A stretch of 64,000 nt of DNA, taken from the NCBI RefSeq assembly GCF_016862435.1, contig NZ_BOMY01000002.1:1-64000 (forward strand), written 5' to 3'. A program made the translations under genes and the position numbers. Positions 1 through 9,928 of the stretch are shown here, in pieces; position 1 is the stretch's first letter; every line of letters begins with the position of its first letter. A model generated the notes under the pieces. It had not been told where the DNA came from. It made no database searches and worked only from the letters and a program-made list of their open reading frames with translations. The DNA is from Paractinoplanes tereljensis. GTDB lineage: Bacteria > Actinomycetota > Actinomycetes > Mycobacteriales > Micromonosporaceae.

Positions 1-579
1 AAAACCTTGCAGGGTGATCCGTGACGGGCAGGAACTTGGTCGCCCGCAGCCAGGTGCGTAAGGAGCTGGGCGGTCCCCTCCGGCATGGTGGTCTGGCTGC
101 CGCGCGGTGGAAGAGCCAGGCGCGCAACTAGAGCAGGCCGGCCTTGGTGGTGGGGTCCGCGAGCGAGACCGTGCCGCCCACCCTTAAGTCAAAACCCAAC
201 CCCGTTGTGGTTGCGGTGGGGGGCTTGGCAAAAGCTTTAAAAATCTTACGAGTTATGACTGTGGAGCAGTTGCTGGGGTGGGGCGGTGACGGAGCGGTTT
301 TCGCACTTAACTGTTCGAAATCACGGGCGTTGCAAGATCTTTTAGGGGGTCACCACCTTTACCACCGTAACCACAACGGGGGTTGGTTTTGACTTGAGAG
401 TGGGCGGCACGGTTTCGCTCGCGGAACCCACCACTCAGGCCGGCCTGCTCGACTTGCGCGCCTGGCTTAGCCACCGCGCGGCAGCCAGACCACCTTGCTG
501 AAGGGGACCGCCCAGCCTTCTATGCACCTGGCTGCGGGTGAGCCATTCCCCGGCCGTCAGGGGTTTCCGTGCAAGGTTT
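1..579. repeat. Large imperfect palindrome, probably cut by the window edge
   Basis: Bases 1-232 are an imperfect inverted copy of about 350-579. Matching blocks include AAAACCTTGCA at 1-11 against its complement at 569-579, CGCAGCCAGGTGC near 45 against its complement near 525, GGTGGTCTGGCTGCCGCGCG near 87 against 475-495, and CCCGTTGTGGTT near 201 against 368-380. Arms differ by scattered substitutions and small indels; weaker pairing may reach 250 and 330, leaving a loop of about 80 bases. I see no credible gene in 1-672. Short reading frames here follow from the symmetry and have no ribosome binding site. Function unknown: an old inverted duplication, a non-autonomous mobile element, or a folded transcript. 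Confidence 0.8.
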
Positions 580-669
580 TGGGCCGGGGATGACCATGCA
601 GGGCATAAATGCTTCACCGCCCAGCATGGTTATCCCCGGCCCAAAACCGTCCCAGCGTAAGAGAGCCGC
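575..669 (-). repeat. Small palindromic element, copy 1 (matches 20867-20970)
   Basis: This matches the reverse complement of the element at 20867-20970 with about two substitutions over 95 bases, including the non-palindromic tail TAAGAGAGCCGC. Its arms start GGTTTTGGGCCGGGGATGAC (575) and pair with the complement at about 624-650. The outer CGCTGGGAC of the left arm is missing here, replaced by the end of the large palindrome. It lies just past the relA stop, so it could end or stabilise relA mRNA. No open reading frame in it looks real. It behaves like a MITE or REP-type repeat. Confidence 0.85.
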
Positions 670-672
670 GGT

Positions 673-3174
673 TCAGGCCCCAGAAGTAACGCGGTAAGCG
701 TCGAACACGCCGTCGACCTTGCGGACGGCCGCGACCAGGTGACCTAGATGCTTCGGGTCGGCCATCTCGAAGGTGAAACGGCTTACCGCTACGCGGTCTC
801 GAGTCGTGGTCACCGTCGCCGACAGGATGTTCACCCGCTCCTCGGAGAGGACTCGCGTTACGTCGGCCAGTAGCTTGTGGCGGTCTAGGGCTTCCACCTG
901 GATCGCCACCAGGAACGTCGAAGCGCTCGTCGGCTTCCAGCTCACTTCGACCACGCGCTCCGACTGGTCGCGCAGGTCCTCGGCGTTGGCGCAGTCTTCT
1001 CGGTGGACGCTTACGCCGCCGGAACGCGTCACGAAGCCGAACACCGCGTCGCCTGGCACCGGAGTGCAGCAGCGGGCCAGCTTTACCCAGACATCGCTTA
1101 CGCCCTTTACGACCACTCCTGGGTCCTGGGCCGTGCTGCGGTTGCGTGGGGGGCGGGTTGCTACTGCGGTCTCGGCTATGTCCTCTACGGCGCCCTCTTC
1201 GCCGCCGAAGCCGGCCACCAGCTTTTGGACGACCGACTGGGCTGAGACGGTGCTCTCGCCTACTGCGGCGTAGAGCGAGGCCACGTCGGCCAAGTGGAGG
1301 TCTCGGGCGATCGTGGTTAGGTTTTCGCTTGTCAGCATGCGCTGCAGGGGCAGGCCCTGCTTGCGCATCGCCTTGACGATCGCCTCCTTGCCGATCTCGA
1401 TCGCTTCCTCGCGGCGTTCCTTGTTGAAGAACTGCCGGATCTTGGTGCGGGCGCGGGGGCTCTTGACGAAGCCGAGCCAGTCCTGCGTCGGGCCGGCCGT
1501 GGCCGATTTCGACGTGAAGATCTCGATGACGTCGCCGTTGGAGAGCGTCGACTCGAGCGGCACCAGCTTGCCGTTGACGCGCGCGCCGATGCACTTGTGC
1601 CCGACCTGGGTGTGCACCGCGTAGGCGAAGTCGACCGGGGTGGAACCCGTCGGCAGGGGGATGACGTCGCCCTTGGGGGTGAAGACGTACACCTCCTGGC
1701 TGGACAGGTCGAAGCGCAGCGCGTCGAGGAACTCGGACGGGTCGCTGGCCTCCCGCTGCCAGTCGAGCAGCTGCCGCAGCCAGGTCATCTCGTCGATGTG
1801 CGCCGGCGGGCCGACGATCGTCGTGCCCTTCTGCTCCTTGTACTTCCAGTGCGCGGCGATGCCGAACTCCGCCGTACGGTGCATGGCGAAGGTTCTGATC
1901 TGCATTTCGACCGGCTTGCCGGTCGGGCCGATGACCGTCGTGTGCAACGACTGGTACATGTTGAACTTCGGCATCGCGATGTAGTCCTTGAACCGGCCCG
2001 GCACCGGCTGCCAGTTCGCGTGGATGACGCCCAGCGCGGCGTAGCAGTCGCGGACCGTGTCGACCAGGATGCGCACGCCGACCAGGTCGTAGATGTCGTT
2101 GAAGTCGCGGCCCCGCACGATCATCTTTTGGTAGATCGAGTAGAGGTGCTTCGGGCGGCCGGTGACCTCGGCCTTGATCTTCGCGGACTTCAGGTCGAGG
2201 CCGACCCGGTTGGTCACCTGGCGCAGCAGCGCCTCACGCTGCGGCTGGTGCTCGCCGATCAGTCGGTTGATCTCCTCGAACCGCTTCGGGAACAGCGTGC
2301 CGAAGGCGAGATCCTCCAGCTCCCACTTGATCGTGTTCATACCGAGGCGGTGAGCCAGCGGGGCCAGGATCTCCAGCGTCTCCTTGGCCTTCTGCTCCTG
2401 CTTGGGGCGGGGCAGGAAGGTCAGGGTGCGCATGTTGTGCAGCCGGTCGGCCAGCTTGATGACCAGGACCCGAGGGTCTTTCGCCATCGCCACGACCATC
2501 TTGCGGATCGTCTCGGCCTTGGCCGCGTCGCCCAGCTTGACCCGGTCGAGCTTGGTGACGCCGTCGACGAGCAGCGCCACCTCGGGGCCGAAGTCGGTCT
2601 TCATCGTCTCGAGCGAGTAGTCGGTGTCCTCGATCGTGTCGTGCAGCAGCGCCGCCACCAGGGTGGTCGTGTCCATGCCGAGGTTGGCCAGGATCGTCGC
2701 CACGGCGAGCGGGTGGGTGATGTAGGGGTCGCCGGACTTCCGGTACTGCCCCGAGTGCCAGCGGGCGGCCACGTCGAAGGCACGCTGCAGCTGACGGCCG
2801 TCGGCCTTGGGGTGGCTGGCCCGGTGGGTGGCGATCAGCGGCTCGAGAACCTCGCTGACCTGGGTGCTCTGCCACGGCGCGTTGAACCGCGCCAGGCGGG
2901 CCCGGACCCGGCGCCCGGTCGGCGCTCCGGACAGGCCGAACCCGGTGGCCGGCTCGTCGCCGGGCGGCATCGGCTGGGTGGCCTCGGGATCCGGCGCGGG
3001 GACGGCCGGGCGAGGAGAAGTCACGTCGGGCGTTACGGCTTCCGCCGCACCCGCTGGGTTATCGGACGGCTGCACCGTGCCCTCCGCCGGAGGGGCGACG
3101 TCGCTGGACACCGGACTCCTCACACCATCGACAGAAACCTCGCCGGTCGCCGTAGGCCGGCGAAGCTCGCTCAT
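673..3174 (-). CDS. relA: Bifunctional (p)ppGpp synthetase/hydrolase Rel
   Basis: Makes and degrades the alarmone (p)ppGpp for the stringent response in the cytosol. All domains of a long RelA/SpoT protein are visible in order: a Pro/Ala-rich N-terminal tail of about 100 residues, an HD hydrolase domain with LLHDTIED, the synthetase domain with [10 protein letters not shown] (the basic RFKD form found in bifunctional Rel rather than hydrolase-dead RelA), a TGS domain ([16 protein letters not shown]), a Cys/His region ([11 protein letters not shown]) and a C-terminal ACT domain. Both activities should therefore be intact. I chose the ATG at 3174, 7-8 bases after AGGGG; a GTG 24 bases upstream would add eight residues. 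Last gene of the minus-strand block, ending beside the hairpin element. Confidence 0.96.
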   Translation of the reverse strand: MSELRRPTATGEVSVDGVRSPVSSDVAPPAEGTVQPSDNPAGAAEAVTPDVTSPRPAVPAPDPEATQPMPPGDEPATGFGLSGAPTGRRVRARLARFNAPWQSTQVSEVLEPLIATHRASHPKADGRQLQRAFDVAARWHSGQYRKSGDPYITHPLAVATILANLGMDTTTLVAALLHDTIEDTDYSLETMKTDFGPEVALLVDGVTKLDRVKLGDAAKAETIRKMVVAMAKDPRVLVIKLADRLHNMRTLTFLPRPKQEQKAKETLEILAPLAHRLGMNTIKWELEDLAFGTLFPKRFEEINRLIGEHQPQREALLRQVTNRVGLDLKSAKIKAEVTGRPKHLYSIYQKMIVRGRDFNDIYDLVGVRILVDTVRDCYAALGVIHANWQPVPGRFKDYIAMPKFNMYQSLHTTVIGPTGKPVEMQIRTFAMHRTAEFGIAAHWKYKEQKGTTIVGPPAHIDEMTWLRQLLDWQREASDPSEFLDALRFDLSSQEVYVFTPKGDVIPLPTGSTPVDFAYAVHTQVGHKCIGARVNGKLVPLESTLSNGDVIEIFTSKSATAGPTQDWLGFVKSPRARTKIRQFFNKERREEAIEIGKEAIVKAMRKQGLPLQRMLTSENLTTIARDLHLADVASLYAAVGESTVSAQSVVQKLVAGFGGEEGAVEDIAETAVATRPPRNRSTAQDPGVVVKGVSDVWVKLARCCTPVPGDAVFGFVTRSGGVSVHREDCANAEDLRDQSERVVEVSWKPTSASTFLVAIQVEALDRHKLLADVTRVLSEERVNILSATVTTTRDRVAVSRFTFEMADPKHLGHLVAAVRKVDGVFDAYRVTSGA

Positions 3175-3288
3175 CCCAGCGCCCCTGCTGTTGGTCACCT
3201 GGTTAGGAACGCCATCCTACCCGCACGGACTTCCCGGTTGGCCCGGCCGAACCTCCGAAAGAGCGGGTATCGGCCGGACGAACGCGGA

Positions 3289-3825
3289 TCAAACAGTCAA
3301 AAGTGCGTGGACGGTCCGCGGGCTGAGACGCTCCCGGCCCTTCAGGAACGCCAGCTCCATCAGCACCGTGAAGCCCGCGACCGTGCCCCCGGCCCGTTCG
3401 ACGAGTTCCAGCGCGGCGCCGGCCGTGCCACCGGTGGCGAGCACGTCGTCGACCACCAGAACGCGCTGTCCGGCGATGAACGCGTCCTCGTGCACCTCGA
3501 GGGTGGCCTCGCCGTACTCGAGCTCGTACGTGGCCGAGAGAGCCTTGCGCGGCAGCTTCCCGGCCTTGCGGATCGGCACCACGCCGGCGCCGGTCGCGTA
3601 GCCGACCGCGGCCGCCACCAGGAACCCGCGCGCCTCCACCCCGGCCACCAGGTCGAAGGAGTCCGGCCCGTAGTGCTCGACGATGCCGTCCACCACCCGC
3701 TTGAACGCGGCCCCGTCGGCGAACAGCGGCATCAGGTCCTTGAAGACGATGCCCGGCTTCGGGAAGTCGTGGACGTCGATCGTGCCGCTCAGGACGACGG
3801 CCGCGAGCTCGGGAGAGTCAGTCAC
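3289..3825 (-). CDS. apt: Adenine phosphoribosyltransferase
   Basis: Converts adenine plus PRPP to AMP in purine salvage. The 178-residue length is normal for the family. The PRPP-binding loop VLVVDDVLATGGTA and the N-terminal FPKPGIVFKDLMPLF stretch are clear. The start is a GTG. It sits between secF and relA, an arrangement usual in actinomycetes. A hairpin at 3839-3871 separates it from secF, so it may have its own promoter or depend on partial read-through. Confidence 0.96.
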   Translation of the reverse strand: MTDSPELAAVVLSGTIDVHDFPKPGIVFKDLMPLFADGAAFKRVVDGIVEHYGPDSFDLVAGVEARGFLVAAAVGYATGAGVVPIRKAGKLPRKALSATYELEYGEATLEVHEDAFIAGQRVLVVDDVLATGGTAGAALELVERAGGTVAGFTVLMELAFLKGRERLSPRTVHALLTV

Positions 3826-3838
3826 GGGCGAAAGCTTA

Positions 3839-3871
3839 AAGGCCCGCCGTCCCAGCGGGACGACGGGCCTT
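3839..3871 (-). terminator. Hairpin after secF, before apt
   Basis: A 15-bp stem with one G-T wobble and a 3-base loop: AAGGCCCGCCGTCCC pairs with GGGACGACGGGCCTT. On the minus strand it lies 14 bases after the secF stop and ends in TT followed by TAAGCTTT. It can act as an intrinsic terminator or attenuator between secF and apt. Confidence 0.7.
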
Positions 3872-3884
3872 CAGGTCAAGCGGG

Positions 3885-5087
3885 TCAGCGGCGCTTGGTG
3901 CCGCCGCTCGGCCGCGGCCCGGCACCGCCGGGACGGCCGGACCGGTTGGTGTTGCGCTTCGCGGTCGGCCGGGCACCCGGGCGCGGAGCCGTCGCGGCCA
4001 GCGCCGGAGCCTCGTCCGACTCGGTCGAGTTCGGCTGCCGCTGGCGCTCGGCCCGCGGGGCCACGTCGCCGGAGCGAACCGCCGACCGCCGGGCCAGGAC
4101 CCGGGCGGTGTGTGCCTTGATCTTCGGCTCCTGGTCCTTCAGCGCGCTGAGCACCGGGGCCGCGAACATGATCGACGAGATGACGCCGAAGCCCATGCCG
4201 ACGAAGAGCACCAGGCCGAGGTCCTTCAGCGTGCCCGCGCCGAGCAGGCCGGCGCCGATGAAGAGCAGGCCACCGACCGGCAGCAGCGCCACCAGACCGG
4301 TGTTGAGCGAACGCATCAGGGTCTGGTTGACCGCGAGGTTTGTCGCTTCCGAGTACGTCCGGACGCTGCTCGCCGTGATGCCGCGGGTGTTCTCCTGGAC
4401 CTTGTCGAACACCACCACCACGTCGTACAGCGAGTAACCGAGGATCGTCAGGAAGCCGATCACCGTGGACGGGGTGACCTCGAAACCGACAAGCGAGTAG
4501 ACGCCGGCGGTGAGGACCAGGTCGAGCAGCAGCGAGGAGAGCGCCGCCACCGCCATCCGCCACTCGAACCGGACGACCAGGTAGGCCATCACCAGCACCA
4601 GGAAGACCAGCAGACCGATGACGGCCTGCCGGGTCACCTGCCCGCCCCAGGCCGCCGACACCCGGTCGTCGCTGACGTCCTCGGCCTTGACGCCGAGGTC
4701 AGCGACCAGGGTGGCCTTGGCCTTCTCGGCCTGCGCCGCGGTCAGGTCGGGGGCCCGAACCGTGAAGTACGCGTCGCCGCCGCCGGTGCTGCGGACCTGC
4801 TGCACGGCGCCGATCTCGGCCGCCGGGTCAACTGTCTTGATCGCGCGGTCGACGGCGCTCGAGACCTCGTCCTGGGTGAGCTCCTGACCGGCGGAGGTCT
4901 TGGCCGGGACGCTGAACGACGTGCCACCGGCGAACTCGATGCCCAACTCGAAGCTCTTGAAGACGAAGCTGCCGATCGAGATCAGTACGAGCACGGCCGC
5001 GACGATGAACCAGGTCTTGCGGCGGCCGATGATGTTGATGTTCGCCTCGCCCTGGTACAGGCGATCGGCGAGACCGTTACGGGCCAT
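3885..5087 (-). CDS. secF: Protein translocase subunit SecF
   Basis: Inner-membrane partner of SecD that uses the proton gradient to help pull secreted proteins through SecYEG. 400 residues, with one N-terminal membrane helix (WFIVAAVLVLISIGSFVF), a periplasmic domain starting GIEFAGGTSF, then five more helices including the conserved GYSLYDVVVVFDKVQENTR. The ATG is one base after the secD stop and uses AAGGAGG inside the end of secD, so the two are translationally coupled. The last 60 residues are a basic, Pro/Arg/Gly-rich cytoplasmic tail, longer than in enterobacterial SecF but common in actinomycetes. Confidence 0.97.
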   Translation of the reverse strand: MARNGLADRLYQGEANINIIGRRKTWFIVAAVLVLISIGSFVFKSFELGIEFAGGTSFSVPAKTSAGQELTQDEVSSAVDRAIKTVDPAAEIGAVQQVRSTGGGDAYFTVRAPDLTAAQAEKAKATLVADLGVKAEDVSDDRVSAAWGGQVTRQAVIGLLVFLVLVMAYLVVRFEWRMAVAALSSLLLDLVLTAGVYSLVGFEVTPSTVIGFLTILGYSLYDVVVVFDKVQENTRGITASSVRTYSEATNLAVNQTLMRSLNTGLVALLPVGGLLFIGAGLLGAGTLKDLGLVLFVGMGFGVISSIMFAAPVLSALKDQEPKIKAHTARVLARRSAVRSGDVAPRAERQRQPNSTESDEAPALAATAPRPGARPTAKRNTNRSGRPGGAGPRPSGGTKRR

Positions 5088-5088
5088 C

Positions 5089-6999
5089 TCAGGCCTCCTT
5101 GGCTTCGGTCTGGGCGCGACGCAGGACGCGGCCGAGACCGCTCACCCGCGGCGACAGGAACGCCTTGGTGTTCGCGAACATCGTCATGATCGGGTGCCGG
5201 AAGAGGAACACCACGAGAAGGTCGAGCACGGTGGACAGACCCAGCGCGAACGCGAAGCCCTGGACCGCGCCGATCGAGACGATGTAGAGCACCACGGCGG
5301 CCATGATCGTGATCGTGTTCGCCGAGATGATCGTGCGGCGGGCACGGGCCCATGCTCGTGGCACCGCGGAGCGCGGACTTCGGCCCTCATGGATCTCGTC
5401 TTTAAGACGTTCGAAGTAGATGACGAACGAGTCGGCCGCGACACCCAGGGACACGATGAAGCCGGCTATACCGGCCAGGGTCAGGGTGAAGCCGACAGTG
5501 CGGCCCAAGAAGACCAGTGCGCCGAAGGTCAGCAGACCGGACAGGATCAGACTCAGGAAGATGACCGAGCCGAGCAGCCGGTAGTAGAAGAACGCGTACA
5601 CCGCCACCAGCGCCATGCCGATCGCGGCGGCCAGCAGGCCGGCCTTCAGCTGCTGGATGCCCAGCGTGGCGGACACGGTCTGGGCCGGGCCGGCGGTGAA
5701 GGTGACCGGGATCGCGCCGAAGTTGAGCTGGTCGGCCAGCTGCTTGGCGGTGACCGCGGTGAACGAGCCGGTGATCTGCGAGGTGCTGGTCAGCACGCCC
5801 TGGATCTGCGGCGCCGAGATGACGTTCTTGTCGAGGACCACCGCGACCGCGCAGTGCTCGATGCTCGAGTAGAGCGTCTGGGCGGCGACGTAGCAGGGGT
5901 CGGCCGAGGTGGCCTGGAACGCCTGCCGGGTCAGGTTGGCCCACTTGGTCTGGCCCTCGCTCTTGAAGTCGAGGGAGACGACCCACTGGCCGTTCTGCGA
6001 GTCGAGCTGCGCGGAGGCCTTGGAGATGTCGTCACCGACCACCGGAGCCTTGTCCAGCATGATCTTGGCGCCGTTGTAGCAGGCCGCGACCTTGGTGTCG
6101 ACGTTGTCGATCGCACCGTTGGGCCGGTCGTCGAGCTGCGTGCAGCTGATCGTCGGGATGTTGAACTGCATGTCCGGGGTGAGCGCGTTGACCTCGGCGC
6201 CGCTGAGCTTGCCGAAGGCCGAGTAGGCCAGGCCGGCCTTGGCGTCGGTGGACAGGTCCACCGGCGCGGTCAGCTTCTGGGCGGCGGCCCATGCGGCCGC
6301 GCCGACCTTCTTCTGCACCTCGGCCGGCGTGACCTCTTCCTGGCCGGGCACGGCGGCGGTGCTGTCGGCCGCCGGGGTCGCGGTGGCCGACGGGGTCGCC
6401 GACGCGCTGGGGGTCGTGCTCGGGCTCGGCGCCTTCACGACCTCGCCACCACCCTGGCCACCGGTCGACGGCGAGGCGTTCACCGCGGGGGCGCTCGCGC
6501 TGCTCGACGGCTTGGCCGAGGTGCTGGTGGACGGCGCGGCCGAGGTGGACGCGGACGGCGTCGCGGTCGCCGGGTTCAGCGCCGACTGGGCGACGTCACC
6601 GGTCACGCCGATGAGCAGACGGAAACGCATCTGCGCGGCGGACGCGAGGTCCTTCAGCTGGTCGTCGGACTTGCCGGCCAGCGAGACGACGATGTTGCGG
6701 TCGCCCTGGATGACGACCTCGGCCTCGGAGACACCGAGCGCGTTGACGCGGTTCTCGATGATGCTCCGGGCCTGCTCCATGCTGTCCTTGGTCGGCACCT
6801 GGCCGCCCTGCACGGACGCCACGTAGGTGGCCATCGTGCCACCGACCAGGTCGAGACCCAGTTTCGGGTGCAGGCGGTCGGCGAAGCTGCCCGACGCCCC
6901 GCCACCGAAGAATACGAGCAGATACAGGACGACGAAGACCAGGCCGAGCACGCCAAGTTGGCGTCCGGGATGCATCTGTCCCTGAGGTGGTCGTGCCAC
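5089..6999 (-). CDS. secD: Protein translocase subunit SecD
   Basis: Works with SecF and YajC in the late, proton-driven step of protein export. 636 residues from a GTG start that lies about 10 bases after AGGGAG. An N-terminal helix (QLGVLGLVFVVLYLLVFF) is followed by LGLDLVGGTMATY, a large extracytoplasmic region, and the C-terminal helices with AADSFVIYFERLKDE. Unusual is a Ser/Thr/Ala/Pro-rich insert of about 80 residues (roughly 6340-6580) in the first periplasmic domain. First gene of the secDF pair; yajC is 127 bases upstream. Confidence 0.96.
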   Translation of the reverse strand: MARPPQGQMHPGRQLGVLGLVFVVLYLLVFFGGGASGSFADRLHPKLGLDLVGGTMATYVASVQGGQVPTKDSMEQARSIIENRVNALGVSEAEVVIQGDRNIVVSLAGKSDDQLKDLASAAQMRFRLLIGVTGDVAQSALNPATATPSASTSAAPSTSTSAKPSSSASAPAVNASPSTGGQGGGEVVKAPSPSTTPSASATPSATATPAADSTAAVPGQEEVTPAEVQKKVGAAAWAAAQKLTAPVDLSTDAKAGLAYSAFGKLSGAEVNALTPDMQFNIPTISCTQLDDRPNGAIDNVDTKVAACYNGAKIMLDKAPVVGDDISKASAQLDSQNGQWVVSLDFKSEGQTKWANLTRQAFQATSADPCYVAAQTLYSSIEHCAVAVVLDKNVISAPQIQGVLTSTSQITGSFTAVTAKQLADQLNFGAIPVTFTAGPAQTVSATLGIQQLKAGLLAAAIGMALVAVYAFFYYRLLGSVIFLSLILSGLLTFGALVFLGRTVGFTLTLAGIAGFIVSLGVAADSFVIYFERLKDEIHEGRSPRSAVPRAWARARRTIISANTITIMAAVVLYIVSIGAVQGFAFALGLSTVLDLLVVFLFRHPIMTMFANTKAFLSPRVSGLGRVLRRAQTEAKEA

Positions 7000-7126
7000 G
7001 GCGTTCGGTCTCCCTGTACGTGTCGGCCGCTCCCCGGCGGCGCCGATCAAATTGCAGTGGCCGTTCTGCGGCCGGACGAACCGGCCCGACGGCTGGGTGC
7101 GCCGCGGGCCGGTCCGAAAGCTTTGT

Positions 7127-7528
7127 TCAGTCTTTCTTGCTCTTGTCGGCGGTCGTGTCGTCGACCACCGGCGGCTCCTCGATGACCGGCTCGTCTTCGA
7201 CCTCGGCCTCTTCTTCCGTCTCAACGACGGGCTCGGCCTTAGGAAGCACGCGAGCGATGGCCGGGCGGGCGAACGTCACCACGACACCGGGAGCGACCTC
7301 CAGGGTAGCCACATCGCTATCGATGGTCACCACTGTCCCGTGCAGACCGCCGATCGTGACGATCTCGTCGCCCGGACCCAGGGTGTTCTGCATCTGGGTG
7401 GCCTCGCGACGACGCTTCTGCTGCGGGCGGATCATCAGGAAATAGACGACGCCGAAGAGCAGAAGGAGGAAAAGGATCGTCGTGAAGCCGCTTCCGCCTG
7501 CGCCACCCTCGGCTGCTGCCTGAACCAC
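7127..7528 (-). CDS. yajC: Preprotein translocase subunit YajC
   Basis: Small single-helix accessory of SecDF. 133 residues from a GTG, 7 bases after GGAAGG. One membrane helix (TILFLLLLFGVVYFLMI) is followed by the hallmark RPQQKRRRE and the YajC core domain (LGPGDEIVTIGGLHGTV). The C-terminus is a long Glu/Asp/Val-rich tail ending in KSKKD, which is typical of actinomycete homologues. Encoded between ruvB and secD, the standard position. Confidence 0.95.
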   Translation of the reverse strand: MVQAAAEGGAGGSGFTTILFLLLLFGVVYFLMIRPQQKRRREATQMQNTLGPGDEIVTIGGLHGTVVTIDSDVATLEVAPGVVVTFARPAIARVLPKAEPVVETEEEAEVEDEPVIEEPPVVDDTTADKSKKD

Positions 7529-7671
7529 TAGAAAGCCTTCCGTAGGCCCTCGATGCGCGACATGGGCGCGTCGGGGCGATATACACATCCCGGTTGAACC
7601 GCGGCGAGTCTAATCGGTCAACCTGGGAAGTCCGAATGCGGCACACATCACGTTCACATTACGAGGGGATT

Positions 7672-8703
7672 TCACGCGTCCCGGGCGAACAGATCACCCT
7701 GAACAACCCCCGACGGCGGCGTTTTGCCCAGGTGAAGCCATCCCGACTCGGTCGCGACTCGCCCGCGCGGGGTGCGCGCCAGCAGGCCGGCCCGGACAAG
7801 GAACGGCTCACACACCTCTTCGACGGTATCGGACTGCTCACCGACCGCGACCGCGAGGGTGGACAAACCGACCGGGCCACCCCGGAACGACTCGATCAGC
7901 GCCCGCAGCACGGCCCGGTCCAGCCGGTCGAGGCCGAGCGCGTCCACGTCGTACACCTTGAGGGCCTCGCGGGCAGTTTCCTCGGTGACCACCCCGTCGG
8001 CCCGCACCTCGGCATAATCCCGCACCCGGCGCAGCAGGCGGTTCGCGATGCGCGGCGTGCCGCGCGAGCGGCCGGCGATCTCCGTCGCACCCTCCGCCGT
8101 GATCGGCACCCCCAGGATCCGCGCCGAGCGGTGCAGCAGCGAGTCCAGATCGGCCGGTGAGTAGAAGTCGAGGTGCGCGACGAACCCGAACCGGTCTCGC
8201 ATCGGGCCGGACAGCAGTCCCGCGCGTGTCGTGGCACCCACGAGAGTGAACGGCTCGAGGTCGATCGGGATCGCGGTGGCGCCCGGCCCCTTGCCCACGA
8301 TGACGTCGACCCGGAAGTCCTCCATCGCGGAGTAGAGCAGCTCCTCGGCCGGTTTCGCGATCCGGTGGATCTCGTCGATGAACAGCACGTCGCCCGGCCC
8401 GAGGCTGGTCAGGATCGCGGCCAGGTCACCGGACCGCTCGATCACCGGGCCGCTCGTGGTGCGGATGCTGGTGCCCAGCTCGGCCGCCACGATGTTGGCC
8501 AGGGTCGTCTTTCCCAGGCCGGGCGGGCCGGACAGCAGGATGTGATCGGGCGGCGTGCCCCGGCCCATCGCGCCCTTCAGCAGCAGGTCCAGTTGGTCGC
8601 GCACTCGGTGCTGAGCGATGAAGTCGGCCAGCCGGCGCGGGCGAACACTCGCCTCGGCGTCGAGGTCGTCATCATCCGCGTCCGGCGAAACCAACTCACT
8701 CAT
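7672..8703 (-). CDS. ruvB: Holliday junction branch migration helicase RuvB
   Basis: Hexameric AAA+ ATPase that drives branch migration of Holliday junctions with RuvA. 343 residues. Walker A is [12 protein letters not shown], Walker B is [10 protein letters not shown], and sensor 1 is [10 protein letters not shown]; the C-terminal winged helix follows ([20 protein letters not shown]). Its ATG overlaps the ruvA stop as ATGA (8700-8703), so ruvC, ruvA and ruvB form one coupled operon. Confidence 0.98.
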   Translation of the reverse strand: MSELVSPDADDDDLDAEASVRPRRLADFIAQHRVRDQLDLLLKGAMGRGTPPDHILLSGPPGLGKTTLANIVAAELGTSIRTTSGPVIERSGDLAAILTSLGPGDVLFIDEIHRIAKPAEELLYSAMEDFRVDVIVGKGPGATAIPIDLEPFTLVGATTRAGLLSGPMRDRFGFVAHLDFYSPADLDSLLHRSARILGVPITAEGATEIAGRSRGTPRIANRLLRRVRDYAEVRADGVVTEETAREALKVYDVDALGLDRLDRAVLRALIESFRGGPVGLSTLAVAVGEQSDTVEEVCEPFLVRAGLLARTPRGRVATESGWLHLGKTPPSGVVQGDLFARDA

Positions 8704-9302
8704 CGGGTCTTGCCCAGCAGGCGGATCGCCTGACGCAGCAGCACCGGCACCGGCGGGACGTCACCGGTGATCGACTCGGCGACCGCGGCCACCGCCTGGT
8801 CGGCCTGCGCGACCGTCCAGCCGAGCGCGAGCACGCCCTGGCGGACCTGCTCCTGCCAGTCGCCGCGCAGCATGCCGGCCGGGGTGCCGTCGCCGAGCGG
8901 CATCGGACCGATCCGGTCGCGCAGCTCGACCACCATCTTCTCGGCGCCCTTCTTGCCGATCCCCGGCACCCGGGTCAGGGTGGCCAGGTCAGCACCGGCG
9001 ATGGCGCGGCGGATCACGTCGGGTGCGTGCACGGCCAAGGCCGCCTGGGCCAGCCGCGGACCGACCCCGCTCGCCGTCTGGAGCAGCTCGAACAGACTCT
9101 TCTCGTCGTCGTCGGCGAATCCGTACAGGGTGAGGGAGTCCTCCCGGACGATCAGGCTGGTAGCCAGCCGGCACTCGACGCCGGCCTTCAGGCCGGCCAG
9201 GGTGCCCGGCGCGCACATCACCTGCATGCCCACGCCGCCGACCTCGACGACCGCACTGTCCGGAAGGATCGCGGCCACCACGCCACGCACACTCGCGATC
9301 AT
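8700..9302 (-). CDS. ruvA: Holliday junction DNA-binding protein RuvA
   Basis: Tetramer that grips the four-way junction and loads RuvB. 200 residues. The N-terminal OB fold starts [12 protein letters not shown], two helix-hairpin-helix motifs follow ([15 protein letters not shown] is the second), and the C-terminal RuvB-binding domain ends in [11 protein letters not shown]. The start overlaps the ruvC stop as ATGA at 9299-9302. Confidence 0.97.
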   Translation of the reverse strand: MIASVRGVVAAILPDSAVVEVGGVGMQVMCAPGTLAGLKAGVECRLATSLIVREDSLTLYGFADDDEKSLFELLQTASGVGPRLAQAALAVHAPDVIRRAIAGADLATLTRVPGIGKKGAEKMVVELRDRIGPMPLGDGTPAGMLRGDWQEQVRQGVLALGWTVAQADQAVAAVAESITGDVPPVPVLLRQAIRLLGKTR

Positions 9303-9826
9303 CGTCGTGCTCTCCTTTTCGCCGCCAGCACGGCGGCCTCCATCCGGGCCCGCGTGCCGCCACGCCAGATGTGGCAGATGGCGAGGGCGAGCGCGTCGGC
9401 GGCATCGGCCGGCCGGGGCGGCGCGTCCAGCCCCAGCAGCCGGGTGACCATGCTGGTCACCTGCGCCTTGCCGGCCGTGCCGGAGCCGGTCACGGCCGCC
9501 TTGACCTCGCTCGGCGTATAGGTCTGCACCGGTAATCCGGCCCGCGCGCCGGCCAGCACGGCGACCCCGCTGGCCTGCGCGGTGCCCATCACCGTACGCA
9601 CGTTGTGCTGGGAGAACACCCGCTCGACGGCCACGCTCTCGGGCTTGTGCTCGGCCACCAGAGCGGCCAACTCGGTGTCCAGCCGCAGCAGGCGCAGGGC
9701 GATATCGTCGTCCGGATCGGTGTAGACCACGTAGTAGCCGATCAGCTTGCACGGCCGGCCCGGCAGACCCTCGACGACACCCACTCCGCACCGGGTGAGA
9801 CCCGGGTCGACGCCGAGCACGCGCAC
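9299..9826 (-). CDS. ruvC: Holliday junction resolvase RuvC
   Basis: Dimeric endonuclease that cuts Holliday junctions symmetrically. The four catalytic acids are present: Asp in [12 protein letters not shown], Glu in [10 protein letters not shown], and two Asp in [12 protein letters not shown]. About 175 residues. I chose the GTG six bases after GGAGG (9826); the adjacent upstream GTG is possible. A LexA-type box lies 22 bases upstream, so the ruvCAB operon is probably DNA-damage inducible. Confidence 0.96.
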   Translation of the reverse strand: MRVLGVDPGLTRCGVGVVEGLPGRPCKLIGYYVVYTDPDDDIALRLLRLDTELAALVAEHKPESVAVERVFSQHNVRTVMGTAQASGVAVLAGARAGLPVQTYTPSEVKAAVTGSGTAGKAQVTSMVTRLLGLDAPPRPADAADALALAICHIWRGGTRARMEAAVLAAKRRARR

Positions 9827-9847
9827 CACGGACCTCCCCTGCCTCAC

Positions 9848-9862
9848 GTACGTGTGTTCGAC
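9848..9862 (-). promoter_or_regulatory. LexA (SOS) box of ruvC
   Basis: On the minus strand the sequence TCGAACACACGTACG matches the actinobacterial LexA box CGAAC-N4-GTTCG except for one base (GTACG for GTTCG). It lies 22 bases upstream of the chosen ruvC start, the usual place for LexA repression of ruvCAB. No experimental evidence is implied. Confidence 0.6.
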
Positions 9863-9928
9863 ACCCTAATACGCCCCGCTCTTGCGCCCGGCACCGACAC
9901 GCTCCGACGATGAGCGTGGGAGGTAGCT

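Noticed and set aside
144..392. 82-codon plus-strand frame in the first kilobase
   Set aside because: It spans the arm and loop of the large palindrome, has no ribosome binding site and its product shows no domain.
1597..4437. Very long plus-strand frame opposite relA, apt and secF
   Set aside because: Antisense frames stay open by chance in DNA with this GC bias; the product is Arg/Gly/His-rich and the minus-strand genes are certain.
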